Positions 1-6,652 of a stretch of DNA of 24,934 nt are shown one piece after another. The stretch spans positions 1 through 24,934 of the forward strand of contig DATHBT010000053.1 in NCBI GenBank assembly GCA_035295985.1. Direction: 5' to 3'. Each line of letters begins with the position of its first letter. The first letter of the stretch is position 1. A program made the translations under genes and the position numbers. Below the pieces are notes generated by a model, which had not been told where the DNA came from, did not search any database, and was given only the letters and a program-made list of their open reading frames with translations. This DNA is from JAIVGV01 sp035295985. Lineage in GTDB: Bacteria > Acidobacteriota > Blastocatellia > Pyrinomonadales > Pyrinomonadaceae.

Positions 1-616
1 CCTGCTCGCGCGTGAACCCGTCGCGCGCGGGGTCGTCGGCCGCCGCGAAGTGCGTCAGCAGCCCGCCGACGCGCAGGTTCTTGAACTCGCGCAGACGGGC
101 CGCGAACTCTGCCGCCTCGTCGTGGCGCACGCCCAGCCGGCCAGTCCCCGTGTCGATCTTGACGTGAATTTCCGCCTCACGCCCCGCGTCCCGCGCCGCG
201 CGGTCGAACGCCTCGGCTGCATCGAGCCTGTAAATGATCGGCGTCAGGTGGTTCTTCACACACGCCGCTGCCTGCCCCTCCCAGAAGCCGCCGAGGCTGA
301 GCACCGGCGCGTGCACGCCGGCCTCGCGCAGCTCAACTCCCTCTTCAGGGAGCGCCACCGCGAACCAGTCCGCGCCCTCGCGCTCGAGCCTCCGCGCGCA
401 CTCAACCGCCCCGTGCCCGTAGGCGTCAGCCTTCACGACGCACATCACGCGCACCTGATCGCCGACCAAGCTCCTCACCGCGCGAAAGTTCGACGCGAGC
501 GCGTCCAGATCGATCTCCGCCCACGTCGGCCGCCCCCGCCCCTCTCCCGGCGACGAGGCCGACGTGGCCCCCGAAGTCCCGGCCCCACCTCGCTCGTTCT
601 TGTCAGCGCTTTTCAT
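1..616 (-). CDS. alr: Alanine racemase, N-terminal part (runs off the window)
   Basis: PLP-dependent racemase converting L-alanine to D-alanine for peptidoglycan. About 205 codons are visible, read leftward from an ATG at 616-614; the 3' end lies outside the window. After a Gly/Ser/Ala-rich leader of about 30 residues absent from most family members, the fold I barrel begins with TWAEIDLDAL (31-40). The PLP-binding lysine is K62 in VVKADAYGHG. Further barrel motifs follow: VKIDTGTGRLGV, and LLTHFAAADD close to the window edge. The second, C-terminal catalytic Tyr region is not visible. It follows dnaB on the same strand with a 193-bp gap that contains a terminator-like hairpin, so it may have its own promoter, although none is convincing. 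The start could be a little downstream if the leader is not translated. Confidence 0.93.
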   Translation of the reverse strand, partial: MKSADKNERGGAGTSGATSASSPGEGRGRPTWAEIDLDALASNFRAVRSLVGDQVRVMCVVKADAYGHGAVECARRLEREGADWFAVALPEEGVELREAGVHAPVLSLGGFWEGQAAACVKNHLTPIIYRLDAAEAFDRAARDAGREAEIHVKIDTGTGRLGVRHDEAAEFAARLREFKNLRVGGLLTHFAAADDPARDGFTREQ

Positions 617-745
617 CGCGCGCAAGCGTGCAGCACTCCCGTCACGACTGTCAATCAAAAGAATCGTCTTTCGCGACTGCGCATGCCACCCCGCAACTCC
701 GCGCCCTCTTGTCACCTCCGCGCGCGCGCCTAGGCTCACAAAGAC

Positions 746-777
746 GAAGGCGCGGACAGCGTCAGCCGCCCGCGCCT
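746..777 (-). terminator. Terminator-like hairpin after dnaB
   Basis: A perfect 8-bp stem, AGGCGCGG at 748-755 with CCGCGCCT at 770-777, and a 14-nt loop, 33 bp past the dnaB stop. On the minus strand the stem is followed by TTCGTCTTTG, a weak U-rich stretch. It probably ends or attenuates dnaB transcription before alr. The short imperfect U-tract limits confidence. Confidence 0.4.
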
Positions 778-809
778 CCAGACTCAGAATTCAAACCCGC
801 CTCGCCGCG

Positions 810-2174
810 CTACTCGCGCCACATGTTTTCAAACCTCGTGAACTCTTTCAGGAACGCGAGCTTGACCGTCCCCGTCGGCCCGTTGCGCTGCTTGGCGACG
901 ATGATCTCGGCCAGCCCCGCGTTCTCCTCCGTCCGGTTGTACTGCTCCTCGCGGTAGATGAACGCCACCACGTCCGCGTCCTGCTCAATCGCCCCGGACT
1001 CGCGAAGGTCTGCGAGCTGCGGCCTGTGGTCGGTGCGCGTCTCGGGCGCGCGAGAGAGCTGCGAGAGGGCGACGAGCGGCACGTTCAACTCCTTCGCCAG
1101 CGCCTTCAGCTCGCGCGAAATCTGCGACACCTCCTGCTGGCGCGACTCCACGCGGCGCGACGAGCCGGACATCAGTTGCAGGTAATCGACGATGATCAGA
1201 TCGAGCCGCTTCTGCTCCGACGCCAACCGCCGCGCCTTCGCCCTCATCTCCAGGACGGAGATGCCCGGCGTGTCGTCGATGAAGATGCGCGTCTCGGCGA
1301 GGCTGCCCAGCGCGTGTGCCATCCGCGCCCACTCGTCGCGCGCGAGGAAGCCGTTGCGGAACCGGTGCGCGTCCACGCGCCCCTCCGAGCACAGCATCCT
1401 CATCACCAGCGACTCCTTCGACATCTCCAGCGAGAAGACGCCGACGACCGCCTGGGCCTGCAACGCCGCGTTCTGCGCGAGCGTGAGGCAGAGCGCGGTC
1501 TTCCCCATTGACGGGCGGGCGGCGACGATGATCAGGTCTGAGGGCTGGAGGCCCGAAGTCATCGTGTCCAGCTCGGTGAAGCCGGTGGTGAGGCCGGTGA
1601 TGACGGAGCCGCGGCCACCCATCTCCTGCACCTTTTCGAGGATGGCGTCGGCGACCGGCTTGACGTGCGAGAAGCCCTGCCGGGTGCGCTCGTCGGCGAG
1701 GGCGAAGATGGCCTGCTCGGCGTGGTCGAGGACGATCTGCGCCTCGTCCTCTTCTTCCAAAGCCTCGCTGATCACCTTGTTGGCGACCTTGACGAGCTGG
1801 CGCATCAGCGACTTGTCGCGGACGACTTTCGCGTAGGCCGTAACGTTCGAGAAGTGCGGCAGCCCGTAGGTCAACTCCGAGACGAAGCTGATGCCGCCAA
1901 CCTGCTCCAACACGCCCTCGCGGCGGAGTTCTTCGCCGAGGAGGATCGGGTTGATCTCCTGCCCGCGCTCGCTCATCGAGATCATGGCGCGGATGACGTG
2001 GTAGTGGGCGCGGACGTAGAAGTCGTCGGGCCTGAGTAGCTCGATGGCCTGGTTGACCAGCCCGTTGTCGAGGATGATCGCGCCGAGGATGGCGCGCTCG
2101 GCGTCGGCCGAGTGGGGGAGCGGGCGCTCCAACATCTGGTCGCGGGCCGTGTCGGAGGCGAAATTCTTTGCCAT
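810..2174 (-). CDS. dnaB: Replicative DNA helicase DnaB
   Basis: Hexameric 5'-3' helicase that unwinds DNA at the replication fork; 454 aa, normal family length. The N-terminal primase-interacting domain (about 18-120, PLPHSADAERAILGAIILDN) is followed by a linker and the RecA-like ATPase from about 190. Visible motifs: Walker A ARPSMGKTA (219-227), Walker B LDLIIVDYLQ with D330, and SQLSRAPETR / LADLRESGAIEQDADVV near 371-403, which include the arginine-finger and DNA-binding regions. No intein is present. It lies downstream of rplI, the usual rpsF-rpsR-rplI-dnaB order, but across a 253-bp gap with its own candidate promoter and a terminator-like hairpin. There is no Shine-Dalgarno sequence before the ATG. 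The family assignment is certain. Confidence 0.98.
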   Translation of the reverse strand: MAKNFASDTARDQMLERPLPHSADAERAILGAIILDNGLVNQAIELLRPDDFYVRAHYHVIRAMISMSERGQEINPILLGEELRREGVLEQVGGISFVSELTYGLPHFSNVTAYAKVVRDKSLMRQLVKVANKVISEALEEEDEAQIVLDHAEQAIFALADERTRQGFSHVKPVADAILEKVQEMGGRGSVITGLTTGFTELDTMTSGLQPSDLIIVAARPSMGKTALCLTLAQNAALQAQAVVGVFSLEMSKESLVMRMLCSEGRVDAHRFRNGFLARDEWARMAHALGSLAETRIFIDDTPGISVLEMRAKARRLASEQKRLDLIIVDYLQLMSGSSRRVESRQQEVSQISRELKALAKELNVPLVALSQLSRAPETRTDHRPQLADLRESGAIEQDADVVAFIYREEQYNRTEENAGLAEIIVAKQRNGPTGTVKLAFLKEFTRFENMWRE

Positions 2175-2206
2175 CGGGAGTGTTGAGCTGACTGAAGGCG
2201 GACTGA

Positions 2207-2247
2207 AACGAAAAGGACACGCGAGACCGTGGCGCTTGCGTGTCCTT
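2207..2247 (-). terminator. Terminator/attenuator-like hairpin in the dnaB leader
   Basis: Inverted repeat AAGGACACGC (2213-2222) and GCGTGTCCTT (2238-2247), perfect over 10 bp, with a further partly paired inner stem. Read on the minus strand it is followed by TTTTCGTTTC, so it has the layout of an intrinsic terminator. It lies between the candidate dnaB promoter and the dnaB start codon, 33-73 nt upstream of the ATG. It could be the rplI terminator or a dnaB attenuator. Confidence 0.5.
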
Positions 2248-2364
2248 CAGGGCGACTGCGATCCGTCGTGTGTCATTTCGGGGTCGAACGGCGCGCGGAA
2301 GAGAACGGCCGCCCCGCTTCGCGCGACGCTTTTCTTGAGAGCGTCGAGCGCGCGGGACGGCCGC

Positions 2365-2393
2365 ACTATACACGATGGGCGCGCGCGCGTAAA
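2365..2393 (-). promoter_or_regulatory. Candidate sigma-70-type promoter for dnaB
   Basis: On the minus strand TATAGT (2370-2365) is preceded, after exactly 17 bp, by TTTACG (2393-2388). This is 5 of 6 and 4 of 6 matches to the -10 and -35 consensus. It lies in the rplI-dnaB gap and would give a leader of about 180 nt. Given the surrounding GC richness an AT-rich -10 stands out, but one match is not proof. Confidence 0.4.
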
Positions 2394-2427
2394 ACGCTTT
2401 TCGCCGCGCGCATTTTCCTCCGCGGTT

Positions 2428-2979
2428 TTACTGCCCGCCGGCCGTCCCGTCGGCCGCTTCGCCCGGCTCGTCGGCTGTCGTCGCTGCGGCCTCTTCGGTC
2501 GTTGTTGATTCGGCCGCTGGCGCTCCGCCTTCGGGGCTGACGACGACGGGGACTTCGACGATCACCTCGCGGTGCAGGCGCACGTTGACGGAGAACTCGC
2601 CCGTCTCCTTGATCGCCTCGCGCAGTTGTATGCGGCGGCGGTCGATCTCGTAGCCGCGCTCGCGCAGCGCCTCTGCCACGTCCATCGAGGTGACGGAGCC
2701 GTAGAGGATGCCGTGCTCGCCGACCCTGCGGGTGAACTCCAGACGGAGCGCGCCCATCTGCGCGGCCTGCTGCTCGGCCGTCCCCTTCTCGCGCGCCTCC
2801 TTCTTGAGCAAAGCCGCGCGCTCGGCCTCGATCTGCTTGACGTTGCCGGCCGTCGCGACGACGGCCAGCTTGCGCGGCAGCAGGTAGTTGCGCGCGAAGC
2901 CCGACTTGACCTTGACGATCTCGCCGCGCGCGCCCAGGTTGTCCACGTCTTCGCGGAGCAGGACGTTCGTTGTTGCCAT
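2428..2979 (-). CDS. rplI: 50S ribosomal protein L9
   Basis: Large-subunit protein that binds 23S rRNA near the L1 stalk. The N-terminal domain carries the family signature: VLLREDVDNLGARGEIVKVK followed by GFARNYLLPRKLA (residues 6-39). A charged connecting helix and the C-terminal RNA-binding domain (GILYGSVTSMDVAEAL, IQLREAIKETGEFSVNVRLH) end near residue 148. The remaining 35 residues are a low-complexity Ala/Thr/Glu tail beyond the usual family length of about 150. The ATG has a strong Shine-Dalgarno (GGGGGAGG, 9 nt upstream). It follows rpsR by 21 bp, so the two are almost certainly co-transcribed. Confidence 0.97.
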   Translation of the reverse strand: MATTNVLLREDVDNLGARGEIVKVKSGFARNYLLPRKLAVVATAGNVKQIEAERAALLKKEAREKGTAEQQAAQMGALRLEFTRRVGEHGILYGSVTSMDVAEALRERGYEIDRRRIQLREAIKETGEFSVNVRLHREVIVEVPVVVSPEGGAPAAESTTTEEAAATTADEPGEAADGTAGGQ

Positions 2980-3000
2980 TGTTTTCGGTTCCTCCCCCGT

Positions 3001-3306
3001 TTAGTCGGCCGCGTAGGGCAGCAGCGCGATGTTGCGCGCGCGCTTGATGGCCTCGGCCAGCATCCGCTGGTGCGGGGCGCACGAGCCGGAAATCCGCCGC
3101 GGCATGATCTTGCTGCGCTCCGGGACGTAGCCCTGCAACAGCTTCACGTCCTTGAAGTCGATCAGATCGACCTTGTCCAGGCAGAAGCGGCACACTTTGC
3201 GCCGACGGAAGCGGCGTCCGCCTCCCCCGCGGTGCGGGCCGCCGCCGCCGCCCGGCCTGCCCTCGTCGCCGCCGCGCTCCCTATCGTCTCTCATGTTTCT
3301 CGACAT
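3001..3306 (-). CDS. rpsR: 30S ribosomal protein S18 (zinc-binding type)
   Basis: Small-subunit protein that pairs with S6 on the platform of the 30S subunit. 101 aa: an Arg/Gly-rich N-terminus of about 35 residues, then the core RRKVCRFCLDKVDLIDFKDV, KIMPRRISG and AIKRARNIALLPY. The CxxC pair (CRFC) plus the later C and H in GSCAPHQ are the ligand set expected of the zinc-binding (C+) form, which many bacteria have replaced with a zinc-free paralogue. It lies between rpsF and rplI. No ssb gene sits between rpsF and rpsR, unlike in many Firmicutes. Met5 is an alternative start. Confidence 0.96.
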   Translation of the reverse strand: MSRNMRDDRERGGDEGRPGGGGGPHRGGGGRRFRRRKVCRFCLDKVDLIDFKDVKLLQGYVPERSKIMPRRISGSCAPHQRMLAEAIKRARNIALLPYAAD

Positions 3307-3365
3307 AAACTCTTCTCAACTTTCCTTCGTCCGCGCGCTTACCCCGCGGGGGCGCGCAGGGCCGC

Positions 3366-3803
3366 TTACGCTCCCGCCTCTTCCTCTTCGACCGGCGCGG
3401 GCGCGAACGCCGCGCCGCCCGCCGTCGCCCCGCCGCGCCCGCCGGCCGACTGGCGCTTCGACGCCTTACGCGCGCGCCGCTCCTTCAGCTTCTCGGCCCG
3501 CTGGCGCTCCTCGTCAACGCGCACGGTCAGGTAGCGCATGACGGCGTCGGCCACGCGCATGCGGCGCTCAAGCTCGGCGATCTCGGAGCCTGAGCCCTCG
3601 ATCTCGAAGAGCCAGTAGTTGCCCTCGGTCTTGCGGCCGACGCGGTAGGCGAGCGTGCGCCGGCCCATCGACTCGGAGCGGGTGATCGCGCCGCCGCGCT
3701 CGGTGACGATGTTCTGTAAGTTCTCGACCAGCCGCGCCGAATCCTCTTCCGGCGTGTCCGGGTCGATGATGAAGACCACTTCGTAAACTCTCTTCTCAGC
3801 CAA
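3366..3803 (-). CDS. rpsF: 30S ribosomal protein S6, TTG start
   Basis: Small-subunit protein partnering S18. The family core is clear: KRVYEVVFIIDPDTPEE, then RRTLAYRVGRKTEGNYWLFEIEG and MRYLTVRVDEE, ending near residue 102. The remaining 40 or so residues form a basic then Gly/Ala/Glu-rich tail, longer than most S6 proteins. The start is TTG at 3803-3801. It is chosen because GAGGAGG lies exactly 7 nt upstream and the S6 fold begins at once. An ATG at 3810 touches the same Shine-Dalgarno but opens a different frame that stops after four codons. It is the first gene of rpsF-rpsR-rplI; rpsR follows after 59 bp. Confidence 0.96.
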   Translation of the reverse strand: MAEKRVYEVVFIIDPDTPEEDSARLVENLQNIVTERGGAITRSESMGRRTLAYRVGRKTEGNYWLFEIEGSGSEIAELERRMRVADAVMRYLTVRVDEERQRAEKLKERRARKASKRQSAGGRGGATAGGAAFAPAPVEEEEAGA

Positions 3804-3819
3804 AACTCATCCTCCTCGT

Positions 3820-3852
3820 GGATGTCCAGCCCCGCGGCTCGTGGCGCGGAGC
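3820..3852 (-). promoter_or_regulatory. Hairpin in the rpsF leader, possible S6:S18 control site
   Basis: On the minus strand GCTCCGCG (3852-3845) can pair over 8 bp, with one G-U, with CGCGGGGC (3836-3829), closing an 8-nt loop CCACGAGC. A small TGGA/TCCA hairpin follows, and the rpsF Shine-Dalgarno begins a few nucleotides later. Leaders of rpsF-rpsR operons in several phyla bind the S6:S18 complex for autoregulation. The position fits, but I cannot confirm the conserved motif. Confidence 0.3.
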
Positions 3853-3864
3853 AAGAAGGAAAGA

Positions 3865-3977
3865 AGCTGTTAGCTATTAGCTATTAGCTTTCAGCCAAAC
3901 CAAAAACGCAACGCAGCCAGCACCGGACAACTGCCAACCACACGGCTGGCAGCTAACAGCTAATAGCTGACGGCTAG
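3865..3977. repeat. Heptad inverted repeat A (GCTRTTA type), rpsF-pth gap
   Basis: The left arm 3865-3896 is built from GCTGTTA, GCTATTA, GCTATTA and GCTTTCA units. The right arm 3944-3977 carries the complementary units (AGCTAACAGCTAATAGC core). They are separated by 47 bp that include GGCTGGC-type sequence. The right arm overlaps the pth stop codon (TAG, 3976-3974). Confidence 0.85.
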
Positions 3978-4534
3978 TTGTACGTTGCCATCGCCTTGTC
4001 AATGCCGTCGCGGAGGACGGCGCGGAGTGCTTCGGCGCTCCGCTCTAAAACTTTCTCGACCTCGCCGCGCGCCGCCTGCGGGAAGCGTTCGAGCACGAAG
4101 CCGCGCGTATCCGAGAGCGGGTGCTCGGGGCGGATGCCGATCCGCAGCCGCCCGAACTCCTCGGTCTTCAGGTGAGCGATGATGCTCTTCAGACCGTTGT
4201 GCCCGCCGGCCGACCCGCGCGGCCGAATGCGTATCGTCCCGAAGGGCAGCGCGAGATCGTCGCAGACGACGAGCAGATCGCTCGCGGGCTTCAACCCGCG
4301 GCGCTTCCCCAGGAGACAGCCGACCGACTCGCCGCTCAGGTTCATGTAGGTCTGCGGCTTGACCAGCTCGATTCGCCGCCCCTCAAGCTCGGCCAGCCCG
4401 ACGAGCGCGCGGCACTCGGCACGCCTCACCTCGCGACCCGCCTCGCGCGCCAAGAGATCGACGAGCATGAAGCCGAGGTTGTGGCGCGTCCACTCGTACT
4501 CCGCGCCGGGGTTGCCGAGGCCGACGATCAGCAT
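3974..4534 (-). CDS. pth: Peptidyl-tRNA hydrolase
   Basis: Releases tRNA from peptidyl-tRNA dropped by ribosomes. 186 aa, standard length. Family motifs: IVGLGNPGAEYEWTRHNLGF (3-22) with catalytic His18, VKPQTYMNLSGESV with the substrate-binding Asn, VVCDDLALPFG with the catalytic Asp, and GSAGGHNGLKSI. The neighbourhood (rplY upstream, rpsF downstream) is typical. Unusually, heptad repeats abut both ends: repeat B ends about 7 nt before the ATG, leaving no Shine-Dalgarno, and the TAG stop lies in repeat A. Translation may depend on coupling or on a leader lacking a Shine-Dalgarno. Confidence 0.97.
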   Translation of the reverse strand: MLIVGLGNPGAEYEWTRHNLGFMLVDLLAREAGREVRRAECRALVGLAELEGRRIELVKPQTYMNLSGESVGCLLGKRRGLKPASDLLVVCDDLALPFGTIRIRPRGSAGGHNGLKSIIAHLKTEEFGRLRIGIRPEHPLSDTRGFVLERFPQAARGEVEKVLERSAEALRAVLRDGIDKAMATYN

Positions 4535-4540
4535 GGGGCA

Positions 4541-4654
4541 TTTGCGATTTTTGATTACGAGCTATTAGCTATTAGCCTTTAGCTGTTAGCTTTTTGTCTT
4601 CGGCTAACAGCTAATAGCTAACGGCTAACAGCTAGCAATCGCAAATCAAAAATC
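4541..4654. repeat. Compound heptad inverted repeat B, pth-rplY gap
   Basis: Two nested heptad families. The outer arms are TTTGCGATTTTTGATT (4541-4556) and its near-complement AATCGCAAATCAAAAATCC (4636-4654). The inner arms are GCTATTA/GCTGTTA units at 4561-4590 and complementary units at 4602-4635. The loop is about 11 nt. The whole 123-bp gap is essentially repeat and could form one long hairpin. Confidence 0.87.
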
Positions 4655-4657
4655 CGC

Positions 4658-5317
4658 TTACGCCTCGTCCTCTTCCTTCTTGCCCTTGGCGATCACTTCC
4701 GGCTCGGCCGCCACCTCCTCGGCCGTCGCCGGCGTCTCGACCGGCTCCTCGCGGACGATGCCGACGGTCGCGATAACAGTCTCCGGCGCGGTCAGAATTT
4801 CGATGTTCTCGTCGGCCGGGATGTCGGAGGCGTGCAGCACGTCGTGTACGCCGAGGTGCGACACGTCCACGTCGATGGCGTCGGGGATGTTGCGCGGCTG
4901 GCAGCGAATTTCGACCTCGCGCGCGATCTGCTCCAACACGCCGCCGCCGTCCGAGACGCCGACCGGCTCGCCGACGAGGTGGAGGGGCACGGTCACTTCG
5001 ATCTTCTGGCCGCGCACGAGCCGGCGCAGGTCGGCGTGAACCAACCGGCCGCGCACGGGGTCGATCTGGCGGTCGAGGAACATCACCTCGGTCGCGCCGA
5101 CGCCTTCGACGTCGAGCGTGAAGATGCTGTTGTGTCCCGCCTCGGTGCGCAGGATCGCGGCCAGCTCGCGCAAGGGGGCCGCCGCCGAGACCGACTCGCC
5201 GCCGCCGCCGTAGATGGTGAGCGGGACGTAGCCGCGCGCGCGCAGACGCCGCGCGTCGTTCTTGCCGCGGCCCGTCCGCTGCTCGCCCTTCACCGTGATC
5301 TCTTGTCTCTCTGCCAT
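4658..5317 (-). CDS. rplY: 50S ribosomal protein L25 / general stress protein Ctc
   Basis: 5S rRNA-binding ribosomal protein of the long (CTC/TL5) type; 219 aa. The N-terminal L25 beta-barrel contains RTGRGKNDARRLRARGYVPL followed by TIYGGG, then HNSIFTLDVEG and VMFLDRQIDPVRGRLVHADL near residue 95. The TL5-type C-terminal domain (about 100-190) includes VPLHLVGEPVGVSDGGGVLE and ISHL-like VSHLGVHDVLHASDI. A Glu/Ala-rich tail with terminal acidic residues ends the protein. The ATG has Shine-Dalgarno GAGAGGT about 5 nt upstream. The prs-rplY-pth order is widely conserved. Repeat C lies 20 bp upstream and repeat B just downstream. Confidence 0.96.
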   Translation of the reverse strand: MAERQEITVKGEQRTGRGKNDARRLRARGYVPLTIYGGGGESVSAAAPLRELAAILRTEAGHNSIFTLDVEGVGATEVMFLDRQIDPVRGRLVHADLRRLVRGQKIEVTVPLHLVGEPVGVSDGGGVLEQIAREVEIRCQPRNIPDAIDVDVSHLGVHDVLHASDIPADENIEILTAPETVIATVGIVREEPVETPATAEEVAAEPEVIAKGKKEEDEA

Positions 5318-5335
5318 GATCTACCTCTCAAAAAA

Positions 5336-5503
5336 AGCTGTTAGCTATTAGCCGTTAGCCGTTAGCCGGAGAAGGCTACCGGGCAGTCAGCTCTCGGCCC
5401 GGCCAAAAGAAAAAGAGCATCGCGCAGCTTCCGGCCGGCCCTTAAGTGCGGGCCGACCGCCCCGGCGGCTTAGCTAAAAGCTAACGGCTAATAGCTAACA
5501 GCT
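5336..5503. repeat. Heptad inverted repeat C (GCTRTTA/GCCGTTA type), rplY-prs gap
   Basis: The left arm 5336-5369 has units GCTGTTA, GCTATTA, GCCGTTA and GCCGTTA. The right arm 5470-5503 has the complementary units, including AGCTAACGGCTAATAGC. About 100 bp separate the arms and contain a GGCCGGCCC/GGGCCG-type GC-rich stretch. This fills most of the 206-bp gap. Confidence 0.83.
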
Positions 5504-5523
5504 CTCTAAGTTTTTGCCCTTCG

Positions 5524-6471
5524 CTAGACGAAGAGCGAGGAGACGCTGGTCTCCTCGTGGATCGACTTGATCGCCTTCGCCAGGAGCGGCGCGATGCTCA
5601 GAGTCTTGCCGTTTTCCAGCCGGCACTCACGCCCGTTCATCGGGATCGTGTTAGTCGTCACCACCTGCTCGATCTCGGAGCCGACCAGTTTCTCGCAGGC
5701 CTTGCCCGAAAGGACGGCGTGCGTGAAGCAGGCGTGAATCTTCTCGGCCCCCGCCTCGCGGAGCGCCTTCGCCACTTTCGTGAGCGACCCGCCCGTGTCG
5801 CACATGTCATCGACGATCAGGCAGTTGCGCCCGCGCACGTCGCCGACCACGTTCATCACCTCGGCCTCGTTCGCCTTCTCGCGCCGCTTGTCGCAGAGGG
5901 CGAGTTCGGCGTTGAGCCGTTTCGCGTAAGCCCGCGCTCGCTCCGCGCCGCCGGTGTCGGGCGCGACGACCGTCAGGTTCGGCAGAGGGTTGGCCTGGTA
6001 GTAGCCGATGAAGACCGGCGCGGCGAAGAGGTGATCGACGGGGATGTCGAAGAAGCCCTGAATCTGCGCGGCGTGCAAGTCCATCGTCAGCACGCGGTCG
6101 GCCCCTGCCGTCGCGATCAGGTTGGCGACGAGCTTGGCGGCGACGGGCACGCGCGGGCGATCCTTCTTGTCCGAGCGCGCGTAGCCGTAGTAGGGGATGA
6201 CCGCCGTGATGCGCTCGGCCGACGAACGCTGGAAGGCGTCGAGCATCACGAGCAACTCCATCAGGTTCTGGTCGGTCGGCGGGCAGGTCGGCTGGACGAT
6301 GAACACGTCGCCGCCCCGCACGTTCTCCAGAATCTGGAAGTTGAACTCGCCGTCGCTGAAGCGCCCGGCCGTCGCCACTCCGGGATCGCAGCTCAGGTAG
6401 TTGCAGATCTCCTCAGTCAGCGCGACGTTGGCGTTGCCGGAGAAGACCTTGATGCCGCCGGTAGTGCTCAT
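5524..6471 (-). CDS. prs: Ribose-phosphate pyrophosphokinase (PRPP synthetase)
   Basis: Makes PRPP from ribose 5-phosphate and ATP for nucleotide, histidine and tryptophan synthesis. 315 aa, standard for class I. Motifs: GRFSDGEFNFQILENVRGGDV near 37-57, PYYGYARSDKKDRPR, the metal-binding MDLHAAQIQGFFDIPVDHLF, the flexible catalytic loop with DKRRE, and the PRPP-binding CLIVDDMCDTGGSLTKVAK. It lies between tRNA-Gln and rplY, a common arrangement. The ATG start has no Shine-Dalgarno; repeat D begins only 7 nt upstream. Confidence 0.98.
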   Translation of the reverse strand: MSTTGGIKVFSGNANVALTEEICNYLSCDPGVATAGRFSDGEFNFQILENVRGGDVFIVQPTCPPTDQNLMELLVMLDAFQRSSAERITAVIPYYGYARSDKKDRPRVPVAAKLVANLIATAGADRVLTMDLHAAQIQGFFDIPVDHLFAAPVFIGYYQANPLPNLTVVAPDTGGAERARAYAKRLNAELALCDKRREKANEAEVMNVVGDVRGRNCLIVDDMCDTGGSLTKVAKALREAGAEKIHACFTHAVLSGKACEKLVGSEIEQVVTTNTIPMNGRECRLENGKTLSIAPLLAKAIKSIHEETSVSSLFV

Positions 6472-6477
6472 AAAAAC

Positions 6478-6553
6478 AGAGGTCAGAGGGTGGAGGTCAG
6501 AGGTTAGAGAAGAGGTTTTAACTAACCTCTAACCTCTAACCTCTAGCCTCTCC
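6478..6553. repeat. Heptad inverted repeat D (AGGTTAG type), prs-tRNA gap
   Basis: The left arm 6478-6519 contains AGGTCAG, AGGTCAG and AGGTTAG units. The right arm 6520-6553 contains CTAACCT three times and CTAGCCT. The arms are nearly adjacent, giving a long hairpin with a short loop. It occupies almost the whole gap between the tRNA-Gln 3' end and the prs start codon. Confidence 0.85.
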
Positions 6554-6555
6554 GA

Positions 6556-6627
6556 CTGGGGCGGATGGATTCGAACCAACGAATGCCGGTTCCAAAGACC
6601 GGTGCCTTACCACTTGGCTACGCCCCA
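6556..6627 (-). tRNA. tRNA-Gln (anticodon TTG)
   Basis: A 72-nt cloverleaf read on the minus strand. The acceptor stem TGGGGCG pairs with CGCCCCA, followed by discriminator G. The D arm has GCC/GGC, the anticodon stem is CCGGT/ACCGG with loop CTTTGGA (anticodon TTG), and the T loop is TTCGAAT. The T stem has one apparent mismatch (T50-T64 in GTTGG/CCATC). CCA is not encoded. The ispE-tRNA-Gln-prs location is a recurrent arrangement. Confidence 0.96.
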
Positions 6628-6652
6628 ATCTCTTGCCGCCTGCCGCGCCCCG

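Noticed and set aside
649..654. Perfect TTGACA on the minus strand upstream of alr
   Set aside because: No -10-like sequence lies 16-18 bp downstream (GCACGC there), and a start there would leave almost no leader.
3796..3810. Four-codon ORF (ATG at 3810, MSFG then stop) overlapping the rpsF start
   Set aside because: The Shine-Dalgarno touches this ATG with no spacing, while it is ideally spaced for the rpsF TTG. It is likely chance.
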